Source of the DNA: Spirosoma foliorum | Lineage (GTDB): Bacteria; Bacteroidota; Bacteroidia; Cytophagales; Spirosomataceae | Reading direction: 5' to 3' | DNA length: 64,000 nt | Assembly: GCF_014117325.1 (NCBI RefSeq) | Contig: NZ_CP059732.1 | Location: forward strand, 6,151,001-6,215,000 | Part shown: positions 37,182 through 46,117 of the stretch, in pieces | Position numbering within the stretch: the stretch's first letter is position 1 | How the letters are laid out: each line of letters opens with the position of its first letter | Made by a program: the position numbers and the translations under genes | The notes under the pieces: model-generated | Seen by the model: the letters and a program-made list of their open reading frames with translations, nothing else | The model's database searches: none | What the model was told of the DNA's origin: nothing

Positions 37182-37199
37182 GCGTAGTATGGACTACGC
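37182..37199. repeat. Small GCGTAGT-ATGG-ACTACGC hairpin
   Basis: A 7-bp perfect stem with a 4-nt loop, 12 bp upstream of the AraC start codon. Same core as hairpins at 36222 and 57791-57899. Confidence 0.55.
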
Positions 37200-37252
37200 C
37201 GAACAAATAAAGTTAACAAAACAGGGCAAATACTGAATTTGCCCTGCACCTA

Positions 37253-38020
37253 TCAGAAAAAACTGCCTCCGCCAACTTCAATCCGTTGTGCATTGACAAA
37301 GCGGCTGTCGTCGGAGAGCAGTGAGGCTACAAATAGGCCAACGTCTTCGGCTTCACCAAGGCGACCCAGTGCGGTCATACCGGCAATTTGCTTGCGCTGA
37401 TTTTCATCGCCCTTTCCTCCACCAAACTCCGTGTCGATCGCACCGGGTGCAACAGTGTTGACCCGGATTTTCCGATCAGCATACTCTCGGGCGAAATACC
37501 GTGTCAACCCTTCCAGTGCTGCTTTGAGAGAACCATAAACAGCAACTCCCGGAAAAACGGCTCGGGCCAGCGCCGATGAGATATTGATGATATGTCCCCC
37601 ATCAACGATCAACGGAATCAACGTCTGGGTCAGAAAAAAGACTCCCTTAAAATTTACAGTAACGAGTTGATCGAAAATAGCTTCGGTTGTATCCTGAATG
37701 CGTGTCCGCTGGGCTATTCCGGCATTATTAACAAGATAATCGAAGTTCTCTCGATTCCATTCGTTTTTCAACACTTGAAGGAGTTGTTCGCTGAACTCAG
37801 CGAATGATCCCACCTTCGCCGAATCCAATTTTAACGCAACGGCTTTACCCCCATTCCGGTTGATTTCAGCCACTACGGATTCTCCCTCTTCAGCGTGCGT
37901 GTTGTATGTAAGAATAACGCCAATGCCACGCTTTGCTGCATTCAACGCGATACTTCGCCCGATACCCCGGCTACCGCCAGTCACCAGGGCGACTTTCGAT
38001 GTTTGATTTTCTGTGTTCAT
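37253..38020 (-). CDS. Short-chain dehydrogenase/reductase (FabG-like SDR)
   Basis: A 255-residue classical SDR. The ATG at 38020 is preferred over one 33 bp upstream because AAAAAGGAT precedes it as a plausible ribosome-binding site and the Rossmann strand follows at once. TGGSRGIG (residues 14-21) binds NAD(P)H; NNAG, the ISS serine and YGSLK (Tyr/Lys of YxxxK) form the active site; the end INAQRIEVGGG-like motif is standard. It reduces a carbonyl or oxidises an alcohol, substrate unknown. The AraC regulator follows in the same direction. Confidence 0.92.
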   Translation of the reverse strand: MNTENQTSKVALVTGGSRGIGRSIALNAAKRGIGVILTYNTHAEEGESVVAEINRNGGKAVALKLDSAKVGSFAEFSEQLLQVLKNEWNRENFDYLVNNAGIAQRTRIQDTTEAIFDQLVTVNFKGVFFLTQTLIPLIVDGGHIINISSALARAVFPGVAVYGSLKAALEGLTRYFAREYADRKIRVNTVAPGAIDTEFGGGKGDENQRKQIAGMTALGRLGEAEDVGLFVASLLSDDSRFVNAQRIEVGGGSFF

Positions 38021-38230
38021 AACTATCCTTTTTATGACACAAAATTCCCGCATCTCATTGCCAATAAATTAAACATTTGAAGGCGTGACTTATACATTTC
38101 ACGGTATTTCATCCGAAAAGTAACTCTCCCCTCACCCAGCGAGTGAAAGTAATCCGCCCGTCCAGCGTAAGTTGGCCTAAATGAGGTAGTTTATGGCCCA
38201 AATGGAATAGCTCCTCTGGGTTCAGTTCTT

Positions 38231-38238
38231 TACTTTTG
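38231..38238 (+). promoter_or_regulatory. Putative -7 element for the lipoprotein hydrolase
   Basis: TACTTTTG matches TAnnTTTG and lies 30 bp before the start codon. No clear -33 element. Confidence 0.45.
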
Positions 38239-38267
38239 ACTATTCTGTATATCCTCTTCTTATAACC

Positions 38268-39239
38268 ATGAAAATCAACCTCTTTCTAGTCATCATCGTG
38301 CTTGTGGCTGCCTTTTCCGGCTGCTCATTGTCCAAAACCAAAACGACGTTGACTACCCATAAAACCCAACTTATACCCGTAGCCGACAGCGTCAGGCTTG
38401 AAGTACTCGACTGGAGTGGCGAAGGCCAGCCGCTGGTGTTCCTGACGGGCTTTGGTAACACGGCCCACGTCTTCGATGAGTTTGCGCCCAAATTCACCAA
38501 TCAGTACCACGTCTATGCCATTACGCGTCGGGGTTTCGGCCAGTCATCCAAACCTAAAACGGGCTACGACATGGGTACGCTGGCGCATGATATTCTGATT
38601 GTGCTGGATTCCTTACACGTTTCGAAAGCCCTGCTGGTGGGCCATTCCATTGCCGGCGATGAGATGAGCAAATTCGCGTCATCGTATCCAGATCGGGTGA
38701 GTAAATTGGTTTACCTCGATGCCGCCTACGATCGCTCCAATCTCCTGCAACTATTCGCCAAACTTCCTCCTCAACCAACTCCAACCGCAAAAGACTCTGC
38801 ATCAGTGGCTAACTTCAGCCGGGGTATAGAAGAAGTTATGGGTGTACCGATGCCAGCCGAAGAAATCCGAGAAACGGCTGTTTTCTCAAAAGAAGGCAAA
38901 TACCTACGAGACGTAACGCCTGAATTTGTTTTCCCGGCTACCTTATCGAAGTTAGAGCGCCCTGATTACCGACATATTTACTGTCCGGCGCTGGCGATTT
39001 ATGCTCGACACAGCACTGTTCGCAGTGACTTTCCTTGCTATGATCGCTTTGATTCTACTGATCGTAAGAAGGCCATAGCCGCCTTTCCCATGATGACGAA
39101 ATTTACTGCCGACCAGGAAAATCTCTTCCGAAAAGAAGTCGCCAAAGGTACGGTTACAGGTATTAAAGACGCGAACCACTACGTGTTTATCTCGCATCCT
39201 GCCGAAACAGAAAAGCTGATCCGGGATTTCCTGAAGTAG
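38268..39239 (+). CDS. Alpha/beta-hydrolase lipoprotein
   Basis: A 323-residue hydrolase with a lipoprotein signal (LVAAFSGC, acylated Cys19). Motifs: LTGFGNTAHVFDEFA (oxyanion region), RRGFGQSS, nucleophile Ser127 in GHSIAG, and DANHYVFISHP with the catalytic His at the end. It is similar to carboxyl-ester or epoxide-type hydrolases of the alpha/beta superfamily. It is expected to be membrane-anchored and to act on a small ester or lactone, substrate unknown. It is monocistronic: a -7 element precedes it and a hairpin of the TGTCATTCCGAC family follows 28 bp after the stop. Confidence 0.88.
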   Translation: MKINLFLVIIVLVAAFSGCSLSKTKTTLTTHKTQLIPVADSVRLEVLDWSGEGQPLVFLTGFGNTAHVFDEFAPKFTNQYHVYAITRRGFGQSSKPKTGYDMGTLAHDILIVLDSLHVSKALLVGHSIAGDEMSKFASSYPDRVSKLVYLDAAYDRSNLLQLFAKLPPQPTPTAKDSASVANFSRGIEEVMGVPMPAEEIRETAVFSKEGKYLRDVTPEFVFPATLSKLERPDYRHIYCPALAIYARHSTVRSDFPCYDRFDSTDRKKAIAAFPMMTKFTADQENLFRKEVAKGTVTGIKDANHYVFISHPAETEKLIRDFLK

Positions 39240-39266
39240 CTTTCCTGTTTAGCCCAAAATGGTAAG

Positions 39267-39351
39267 TTTTTGTCATTCCGACGCCAGGAGGAATCTCAAC
39301 GTTGTGTATTGATCAAGCTTAAGATTCCTCCTGGCGTCGGAATGACAAAAA
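39267..39351. repeat. TGTCATTCCGAC-family hairpin (copy 3)
   Basis: Perfect 30-bp arms (39267-39296 and 39322-39351), T5 and A5 at the ends. The core is CGCCAGG/CCTGGCG. It lies downstream of the lipoprotein hydrolase and probably terminates it. Confidence 0.9.
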
Positions 39352-39512
39352 ACCAGTTAATCAAAGTCATTATTAGAAAGTTAAAAACAGGCTCGTTATT
39401 TTAGGGCTATCACAAAAAACTGTACCACGGTTTACTACTACACGTAAACAAACCGTAGCGCAGCTTTTGGCGAAAGTCCTGTATTCCATAAGCAACCTGT
39501 TCCTCTTTCTGC

Positions 39513-41213
39513 ATGAAAACCCGATTTCTCATTTGGCTTGGCCTTGCCTTCTCTTTGAACTGTTTGGGGCAAAGCCGCCCGGCCTCATCAACCACCTACG
39601 ACGTACTCATTCGCAACGGTCTTATCTACGATGGGTCGGGTCAGAAACCTTACCGGGGCGATGTGGCCATTCGCGCTGATCGCGTTGTCGCTGTTGGCAA
39701 GCTAACGAGCGCGAAAGCCACCACCGTTATCGACGCAAACGGCATGGCGGTAGCACCGGGTTTTATCAATGTTCTCTCGCACGCGGGGAGCCATCTGCTT
39801 AAAGATGGGCATTCCATGAGCGATCTAAAACAAGGCATAACCACCGAAGTGTTCGGCGAGCTTTCCTGGGGGCCCGTCAACCCCGATAAATTACCCTTCT
39901 TACAGAGCAGTTGGTTAAAAGCACAAGGCCAAACCTACGACTGGACGACTCTGGAAGGATTCATGCAAAAACTTGAACGAAAAGGGGTTACCCCAAATTT
40001 TGCCTCCTATGTAGGGGCGGGCGAAATACGGATGATGGTGCTGGGTGAAAACGACGTAAAACCGACCCCTACGCAACTCGCGCAGATGCAAACGCTGGTT
40101 CGGCAAGCTATGGAAGGTGGAGCCTTGGGCGTAACCACGATGCTTATTTATCCACCCAATACGTTTGCCAATACCGATGAGCTAATTGCCCTCTGCCGTG
40201 AAGCGGCCCGCTACAAAGGCCGGTACATCGTGCACATGCGAAGTGAGGCCGATCGACTTGAAGAGGGCATTCAGGAACTGATCCGCATCGGGAAAGAAGC
40301 TAAAGTGCCCGTTGAACTCTATCATTTCAAAGCCAGTGGAGTACGCAACTGGCCCAAAGTCGACAAAGCCATTGCCCTGATTAATAACGCCCGACAACAA
40401 GGACAGGACGTTACCGCCAATATGTACACCTACACGGCCGGCGGAACCGGCCTAACCAGTTGTCTGCCACCTTATGTCTTCAACGGTGGATTTCTGGCGG
40501 GCTGGAAACGCTTACAAGACCCCGACGAACGGCGCAAAATTGCGCAGGAGGTGCATCAGCAAACCCAGCCCTGGGAGAATCTGTTTCAGTTGGCTGGTTC
40601 GATGGATAATATTGTGCTGGCTGGTTTTGAACAGGACTCGCTCAAAAAATACGAAGGAAAAACACTGGGGCAAGTAGCGGCCATACGCGCTAAAGATCCG
40701 CTCGAAACGGCAATGGACTTGATTGTACAGGACAAAAGTCGAGTCGGGACGCTTTACTTTCTAATGTCGGAAGAGAACGTTAAAAAAGAAATCCGTCAGC
40801 CTTGGGTTAGCTTTGGGTCTGATGCGGGTTCGGCTACGATTGCCGATACACTGGCGGGAAAGGGGCATCCTCGCGAGTTTGGCAACTTCGCCCGGTTGCT
40901 GGGCAAGTACGTCCGGGAAGAAAAAGTCATCTCGCTCGAAGAGGCCGTCCGACGACTGACCAGTTTACCAGCCAGCAACCACAAGCTCATCAGTCGGGGC
41001 TTCCTCAAACCTGGTTACTTCGCCGATGTCGTGATCTTCGACCCTGCCACCATTGCCGACAAGGCCACTTACGAAAAACCCTTTCAGTATGCCGTCGGAG
41101 TCGAACACGTTTGGGTCAATGGCAAACAGGTTTTGCGGAACGGCGAGCATACTGGAGTGTTACCAGGCCGTGCGTTGTGGGGGCCGGGTAAGAAAAATCC
41201 CGTTGGCCAATAA
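39513..41213 (+). CDS. Secreted amidohydrolase, D-aminoacylase (N-acyl-D-amino-acid deacylase)-like
   Basis: A 566-residue exported protein (signal ending NCLGQ). TYDVLIRNGLIYDGSGQKPYRGDVAI and the closing YFADVVIFDP..PFQYAVGVEHVWVNGK are typical of the D-aminoacylase/dihydroorotase-like amidohydrolases. The usual GFIDxHxH metal site reads GFINVLSH (Leu88 replaces the first His; His90 kept), and the GNC cysteine ligand reads GEL (116-117). His in ELYHFKASG and Asp in SFGSDAG are retained. This variant metal site is shared, as far as I recall, by a secreted Bacteroidetes subgroup, so activity may differ from true deacylases. A G-rich terminator follows. Confidence 0.85.
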   Translation: MKTRFLIWLGLAFSLNCLGQSRPASSTTYDVLIRNGLIYDGSGQKPYRGDVAIRADRVVAVGKLTSAKATTVIDANGMAVAPGFINVLSHAGSHLLKDGHSMSDLKQGITTEVFGELSWGPVNPDKLPFLQSSWLKAQGQTYDWTTLEGFMQKLERKGVTPNFASYVGAGEIRMMVLGENDVKPTPTQLAQMQTLVRQAMEGGALGVTTMLIYPPNTFANTDELIALCREAARYKGRYIVHMRSEADRLEEGIQELIRIGKEAKVPVELYHFKASGVRNWPKVDKAIALINNARQQGQDVTANMYTYTAGGTGLTSCLPPYVFNGGFLAGWKRLQDPDERRKIAQEVHQQTQPWENLFQLAGSMDNIVLAGFEQDSLKKYEGKTLGQVAAIRAKDPLETAMDLIVQDKSRVGTLYFLMSEENVKKEIRQPWVSFGSDAGSATIADTLAGKGHPREFGNFARLLGKYVREEKVISLEEAVRRLTSLPASNHKLISRGFLKPGYFADVVIFDPATIADKATYEKPFQYAVGVEHVWVNGKQVLRNGEHTGVLPGRALWGPGKKNPVGQ

Positions 41214-41242
41214 TACCTGGCAATTCTCCCGCTCGTCAGGCT

Positions 41243-41276
41243 CCCCACCCCAATCGACGCTTCGGTTGGGGTGGGG
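41243..41276. terminator. Bidirectional terminator hairpin between convergent genes
   Basis: CCCCACCCCAA / TTGGGGTGGGG, 11-bp stem, 12-nt loop, flanked by TAAAATT. It lies between the convergent amidohydrolase and oxidoreductase genes. Confidence 0.75.
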
Positions 41277-41291
41277 TAAAATTCTGAAAAC

Positions 41292-42638
41292 TTAAACAAC
41301 CGGCAACTTCCAGCCATTATGATAATGAGCTGCTATCAGCGCGTTGGCCTGTGCATCATTCTTAAATCCTTTTGCTGCCGTATCCCAGTACACTTTTCGG
41401 CCCGTTTTGTACGCAATGTTGCCCATGTGGGCGTTAATGGCGGCAATACTGCCGGTTTCAATGCCGCACTTAAGCAGACTGGCATCGTTCGCTTTGATGG
41501 CATTGACGAAGTTTTTCGTGTGCTCGTTCAGGTAATCGCCATTTCGGGCCTGATTAGGGATGCTGTCTACTTTATAAACCTTGATCCCGTTCTTGGTTTG
41601 GGTTTCGGGCAACAGCGACCAGCCATCCCGGTTTAGCACCAACGTTGCATTATTGCCAATGAAGGCAATGCCTTCGGTACGGCCATAGTTACCACCATCA
41701 ATACCCGTTGCATGTTCCCAGAGCATATTGAAGCCATCGTATTCATAAACAGCCTGTAGGGTGTCCGGCGTTTCAGAGGCATCGTCGGGATAGGCGAGTT
41801 TACCGCCCGAGGCCATCACCGATTTGGGTGCTTTCGCATTCATGGCATAGAGCGCGATGTCAATTTCATGAACGCCCCAATCGGTCATCAGGCCGCCCGC
41901 ATAATCCCAGAACCAGCGAAAATTGAAATGGAAGCGGTTCGGATTGAAAGGTCGTTTGGGAGCTGGGCCCAGCCACATGTCGTAGTCGACACCAGCGGGG
42001 GGCGCACTATCGGGGAGAACCGGTACGGGATTCATCCAGCCCTGATAGGCCCATACTTTCACCAGACGAATATTGCCCAGCTTCCCCGACCGGATATATT
42101 CAATGGCTTTTTCGTAGTGCGAACCGCTGCGTTGCCACTGGCCAACCTGCACAATTTTGTTGTACTTCTTCGCGGCTGCTAGCATCAGATTACATTCTTC
42201 AATGCTGTTGGCTAATGGCTTCTCCACGTACACGTGTTTGCCCGCCGATACTGAGTCAATCATGGCCATGCAGTGCCAGTGGTCGGGCGTACCAATGATG
42301 ACGGCATCGATATCCTTATGTTCCAGCAGCTTCCGATAGTCTTTAAAGAGTAGCGGTTTATTTTTTTGCATCACCTGCACATCGGCAGCACGTTTGTCCA
42401 GCACACTCTGATCGACATCGGCCAGCGCAACACACTCGACATCGCTCATGAGCAAATGCGAGCGCAGGTCCGACCAGCCCATGCCGTTGCAGCCAATAAG
42501 GCCAACCTGAAGCTTATCGTTTGGGGAAATCGTTTTGCGCTGACTGGCAATGGCCTCCAGACTAGGCAAACTAATCAATCCCGCTCCAGTAGCGGTCATG
42601 GCTGAGTTTCGTAAAAAATTCCTGCGTGAAGTTTTCAT
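41292..42638 (-). CDS. Tat-exported Gfo/Idh/MocA-family oxidoreductase
   Basis: A 448-residue protein. The ATG at 42638 gives a twin-arginine signal (MKTSRRNFLRNSAMTATGAG), so export should be in folded form with NAD(P) bound; an in-frame start 60 bp upstream would bury the signal. The Rossmann motif GLIGCNGMGWSDLRSHL, VYVEKPLANSIEECN (EKP motif) and MTDWGVHEIDIALYAMNA are hallmarks of the secreted Gfo/Idh subgroup common in Bacteroidetes and Planctomycetes. Some members use bound NAD to open glycosidic bonds (GH109-like). Activity here is inferred only to family level. Confidence 0.92.
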   Translation of the reverse strand: MKTSRRNFLRNSAMTATGAGLISLPSLEAIASQRKTISPNDKLQVGLIGCNGMGWSDLRSHLLMSDVECVALADVDQSVLDKRAADVQVMQKNKPLLFKDYRKLLEHKDIDAVIIGTPDHWHCMAMIDSVSAGKHVYVEKPLANSIEECNLMLAAAKKYNKIVQVGQWQRSGSHYEKAIEYIRSGKLGNIRLVKVWAYQGWMNPVPVLPDSAPPAGVDYDMWLGPAPKRPFNPNRFHFNFRWFWDYAGGLMTDWGVHEIDIALYAMNAKAPKSVMASGGKLAYPDDASETPDTLQAVYEYDGFNMLWEHATGIDGGNYGRTEGIAFIGNNATLVLNRDGWSLLPETQTKNGIKVYKVDSIPNQARNGDYLNEHTKNFVNAIKANDASLLKCGIETGSIAAINAHMGNIAYKTGRKVYWDTAAKGFKNDAQANALIAAHYHNGWKLPVV

Positions 42639-42725
42639 ACTGTTTCGGGGTTTAGAACGGGCTTGACGATGCCTATCTACGAAAGCACAGCAGGTCATTT
42701 ACCTAATAGTTTCTGAAGGATTTCT

Positions 42726-42800
42726 GACAGGATTAACAGGATTTTTAATAGCAAAACCAATCCTGTTCATCCGAACGTCGGCCCGGCTGTAAATCCTGTC
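42726..42800. repeat. GACAGGATT / AATCCTGTC inverted-repeat element
   Basis: GACAGGATTAACAGGATTT at the left; TCCTGTTCATCC and AATCCTGTC at the right. It shares its word with 35065-35092 and lies in the gap upstream of the oxidoreductase gene. Confidence 0.6.
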
Positions 42801-42900
42801 GAAAAACGTAGCAAACTCAGTTTAACTACCGTTCAATAAGTAACCATAAAGTCCTTATAGCGAAAGAATTACATTCGATAAGGATCAAAACAGATGTGGT

Positions 42901-43266
42901 ATGAGCGCTCCTCAACCTTCTTTCCATCCGCCTTACGACATCCACCTGCTCCGGGGGCCCACCGAAGCGAAAATTCGGTACCTGCTGGGTACCAGCGCTC
43001 CCTACAACTGGATTCCGTTTATTCCGGTCCACATAACCGGCAGCAACTAGGATGTCCAACTACAACACGCCCGAATGCCTGAACAGGCGACCCTATTCAA
43101 AGGTAAAATTCTGGATGAACCCGCGCCTTATTTCGTCAACGAAGAAGAAGTCCCCCAATCAGGCAAACTCATTACGCGCATCTACCAGCGGTTCTGGCCA
43201 ATCATCATTCACCTACTAACTTCTGCGGTTTACCTACACCCTATCCTCCTTCGCAACTTTCTCTAA
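42901..43266 (+). pseudogene. Decayed gene fragment with in-frame amber stop
   Basis: From ATG 42901 the frame reads MSAPQPSFHPPYDIHLLRGP.. to ..WIPFIPVHITGSN, then TAG at 43048-43050. It then continues in the same frame with DVQLQHARMPEQATLFKGKI.. YFVNEEEVPQSGKLITRIYQRFW before hydrophobic low-quality sequence and a stop. Composition on both sides of the TAG looks like protein, and the downstream part begins with no separate start signal, so it is probably a broken and 3'-truncated gene. I do not recognise the family. Confidence 0.45.
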
Positions 43267-43302
43267 AATAGCGGCTTGGCTTACGGTATTTTTAACTGAC
43301 TT

Positions 43303-43336
43303 AGATTCTCGCCGGGTTTTAATCCGGCGAGAATCT
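43303..43336. repeat. ACCGGGTT-family hairpin (copy 3, minimal form)
   Basis: AGATTCTCGCCGG-gttttaat-CCGGCGAGAATCT, perfect 13-bp stem. It corresponds to one arm of copies 1 and 2 plus the GAGAAT edge. Confidence 0.85.
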
Positions 43337-43386
43337 AATAACTGGTGCTTATCGACAATCTTGTAGGCCTCAAACGTAATCGAAGT

Positions 43387-43599
43387 ATGAACCCAACCAT
43401 CCTCCAAATGCAAGCTGATCTTAGGTCGTTGATCGAACAGCAGCACCGGGTAGAGGCTTTGGTGAAGATTCTGGCGCATAGCACCCAAACTAAACGGTCC
43501 TCGCCAGAATCAGCCTCTGTGGCTGAGCCAACCACCGATAGCCCATCGACAGAGTCAGTCAATACGCGTTCCATTTCCCCTCTACAATCCCAACCCTGA
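43387..43599 (+). CDS. Small hypothetical protein (70 aa)
   Basis: An open frame from ATG 43387: MNPTILQMQADLRSLIEQQH.., a predicted amphipathic helix or coiled coil for 30 residues. A Ser/Thr/Pro-rich tail ending in SQP follows. There is no recognised domain, signal or ribosome-binding site. The phosphopantetheinyl transferase gene starts 47 bp downstream on the same strand. It could be real, or a remnant connected with the broken gene just upstream. Confidence 0.35.
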   Translation: MNPTILQMQADLRSLIEQQHRVEALVKILAHSTQTKRSSPESASVAEPTTDSPSTESVNTRSISPLQSQP

Positions 43600-43646
43600 G
43601 CATCAAAAATGACTCTACTGATTAGCCATAGCTCCCTAAAATCTCT

Positions 43647-44273
43647 ATGAATTATGAGTTAATCATTAAAGAGCAGGAAGAGATTACCCCTGATCTAACC
43701 CTGCTCGACGACAGCGAACTAGACCGATACCAACGACTGATTAGCCCGCAGAAGAAATTGTCGTTCCTGACGGGCCAAACGGTTCTGAAACAAGTACTGG
43801 CCAACTGTTTAGGCATATCACCCGCTTCTATTTCATTTGCGCTAACACCTATGGGCAAACCATATCTGCCTGCGCTGGCCGAAACGACTATGCCCTTTTT
43901 CAACCTATCCCATTCCGAAGGCCATTACCTGATTGGCCTCTCCAGTTGTCCTATTGGGGTCGATATTGAACTACCGAAAGCCATTGACCTGACGAACGTC
44001 CGGCACTTTCTGACGCCCCACGAGTATGAACAGATAAAGGTCTTTCCCAAATCGCTTCACTCGTCCATATTCTACCGGCTTTTTACGACGAAGGAAGCCT
44101 TTTTGAAAGCAACCGATAAATGGTGGGCGCTGGATACAGTTCGTTTTCAACTGGAAAATCACCACTGGGCACTCACATCGCCCGGTGAGTCATTTCAGTT
44201 TTATCAACGTGATTATAAGGGCCATTACATAGCCGTTTGTCTGGACATGACCGTGATTACGACACAGCGATAA
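43647..44273 (+). CDS. 4'-phosphopantetheinyl transferase superfamily protein
   Basis: A 208-residue enzyme of the Sfp/Gsp type. PYLPALAETTMPFFNLSHSEG provides the N-terminal P-x-F/N-L-S-H block, GVDIE (Asp106, Glu108) binds Mg2+, and the WxxKEA block is represented by TTKEAFLK (Lys149, Glu150, Lys154). It transfers phosphopantetheine from CoA to a carrier-protein serine. Length is typical. A FAA1-like acyl-CoA/AMP ligase begins 85 bp downstream on the same strand, hinting that both supply an acyl-carrier or lipid pathway whose carrier protein is encoded elsewhere. Confidence 0.9.
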   Translation: MNYELIIKEQEEITPDLTLLDDSELDRYQRLISPQKKLSFLTGQTVLKQVLANCLGISPASISFALTPMGKPYLPALAETTMPFFNLSHSEGHYLIGLSSCPIGVDIELPKAIDLTNVRHFLTPHEYEQIKVFPKSLHSSIFYRLFTTKEAFLKATDKWWALDTVRFQLENHHWALTSPGESFQFYQRDYKGHYIAVCLDMTVITTQR

Positions 44274-44358
44274 ATGACTTAGCGCCAGTCAGTAGAATAA
44301 GCGCCTATTCGTTTTTTTGATGGTGATCGGCTGTTATAATCGCCTTTCTATCACGCTC

Positions 44359-46038
44359 ATGTCCAGTAGCAATACAACCCAGTCGACGAGTAAGCCTTTC
44401 ATTGACTACTTCTACAAATGGGAGCGCGAGAAAGCCAATCAGGTGTACCTCCGGCAACCTGTTGGCGATACATACATTGACTATACCTGGGCCGAAGTAG
44501 GGCGACAGGCCCGTTCGATGGCGAGCTATCTTCGTTCACTCGATCTACCGCCCCAAAGCCCAATCGGTCTGGTTTCTAAAAACTGTCCGCATTGGCTCAT
44601 TGCCGACATTGCCATTCTCATCAGCGGCCATATATCGGTCCCGTTATACCCAACCCTAACCGCCGAACAACTCCATTCGGTACTGGAACATAGCCAGTGT
44701 TCCGTGCTATTTGCCGGGAAACTGGATAACTGGAGCACCATGCGAGCCGGTGTGCCGACGGATGTCCTCTGCATCACGTTCCCAGAAAATCAATCTGATT
44801 CTGAGGCCCGTTCGTGGGATGACATTGTGGCCAGTTACCCACCCATGATCGAAAGTCCTAAACCGAGTCCCGACGACCTGTTCACCATTATTTATACCTC
44901 TGGCACCACTGGTCGACCCAAAGGCGTTATGATCGATTACCGGGCAGCCGCCGAAATCGCCGAATCGACTCGTACCCAAACCTTTCAGGATTTAGCGGGA
45001 TCCCGTTTTTTTTCATACTTACCGCTTTGCCACGTAGCTGAACGGAACATTGTCGAAGCGCTCGGTTTAATCACGGGCGGCACCATTTATTTTGTTGAGT
45101 CGCTTGCCACGTTTGCCAAAAATCTGGCGGCTGCCCGACCCACACACTTTTTGGCCGTGCCGCGTATCTGGACGAAGTTTCAGCAGAGTATTCAGGCAAA
45201 CCTGCCCGAATCCAGGCTACAGATGCTGCTCCGTATTCCGGTCGTCTCTAGCTTAGTTAAACGCAAAATCCGTCAGCGCCTTGGATTGAATGATACGGTC
45301 ATGATTCTGACTGGTGCAGCGCCCATGCCCATTCCGCTACTTCAGTGGTTTCGTCGACTGGGCATCTGCATTCAGGATAGTTACGGGATGACGGAGAATC
45401 TGGGCGCGGTTTCGATGATGCCTCCCGATCGGATTAAGGATGGCACGGTGGGCCGAATTAACGACGGTATGAACGTTCGAATTGATCCGGATACGGGCGA
45501 AATTCTCACGCAGGCACCCTGGAACATGCGGGGCTATTACCGTGATCCAGAACTGACTGCCAAAACGCTCACGGCTGATAACTGGCTGCATACGGGAGAC
45601 ATTGGCGAACTTGATGCCGACGGCTATCTCCGAATTACGGGGCGACTGAACGACCTCTATAAAAGCCCCAAAGGTGAATTTATCAGTCCCGCAAAACTGG
45701 AATTCGGATTTAGTGAAAACCCACTCATCGATCAGATTTGCGTGATGGGAATGCACTTACCCCAACCCATTGCCTTGCTGGTTCTGTCGGAAGTTGGCCA
45801 GAAAACGCTTCCGGTCGATGTGGCCAAAAGCCTGACCGATACACTGGCTGTGTCCAATAACCAGTTACAAGCCTACGAACGCATAAAGAAAGTTATCCTT
45901 GTTAAAGACGCCTGGACAGTAGATAACAACCTAATGACGCCTACGCTAAAAATCAAGCGAAAAGAACTCGAAAAACGATACCAGTCAGCCATTAATGGCT
46001 GGTACAATCAGGAAGAACTTGTTGTGTGGGAGGTTTGA
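44359..46038 (+). CDS. Long-chain acyl-CoA synthetase, FAA1-like AMP-binding enzyme
   Basis: A 559-residue ANL enzyme. ATG 44359 (MSSSNTTQSTSKPFIDYFYK) is preferred; an in-frame ATG at 44317 would add 14 residues. P-loop IIYTSGTTGRPKGVMIDY, then CHVAERN, IQDSYGMTENLGAVS (A5) and TGDIGELDADGYLRITGRLNDLYK follow. The last block has KSPKGEFISPAKLE where the small ligases have SGGxNVYPxxIE; this is characteristic of FAA1-type long-chain enzymes. It lacks the ordinary C-terminal PxTxxGK lysine form but ends with LTPTLKIKRKELEKRY, the FAA1 version. It activates fatty acids, probably at the membrane. Confidence 0.9.
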   Translation: MSSSNTTQSTSKPFIDYFYKWEREKANQVYLRQPVGDTYIDYTWAEVGRQARSMASYLRSLDLPPQSPIGLVSKNCPHWLIADIAILISGHISVPLYPTLTAEQLHSVLEHSQCSVLFAGKLDNWSTMRAGVPTDVLCITFPENQSDSEARSWDDIVASYPPMIESPKPSPDDLFTIIYTSGTTGRPKGVMIDYRAAAEIAESTRTQTFQDLAGSRFFSYLPLCHVAERNIVEALGLITGGTIYFVESLATFAKNLAAARPTHFLAVPRIWTKFQQSIQANLPESRLQMLLRIPVVSSLVKRKIRQRLGLNDTVMILTGAAPMPIPLLQWFRRLGICIQDSYGMTENLGAVSMMPPDRIKDGTVGRINDGMNVRIDPDTGEILTQAPWNMRGYYRDPELTAKTLTADNWLHTGDIGELDADGYLRITGRLNDLYKSPKGEFISPAKLEFGFSENPLIDQICVMGMHLPQPIALLVLSEVGQKTLPVDVAKSLTDTLAVSNNQLQAYERIKKVILVKDAWTVDNNLMTPTLKIKRKELEKRYQSAINGWYNQEELVVWEV

Positions 46039-46041
46039 TTT

Positions 46042-46109
46042 TAATGAATAATGGACAATGAATAATGAGATAGGGTTTACTTATACCTCATTATTCATTA
46101 TTCATTAAA
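46042..46109. repeat. AATGAATAATG word-repeat inverted repeat (convergent terminator position)
   Basis: Left TAATGAATAATG-gac-AATGAATAATGAG; right CCTCATTATTCATTATTCATTA. The arms consist of one short word iterated, similar in style to 55109-55198 and 63195-63290. It lies between convergent genes, ending 8 bp from the stop of the mosaic protein. Confidence 0.75.
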
Positions 46110-46117
46110 TACATCAA

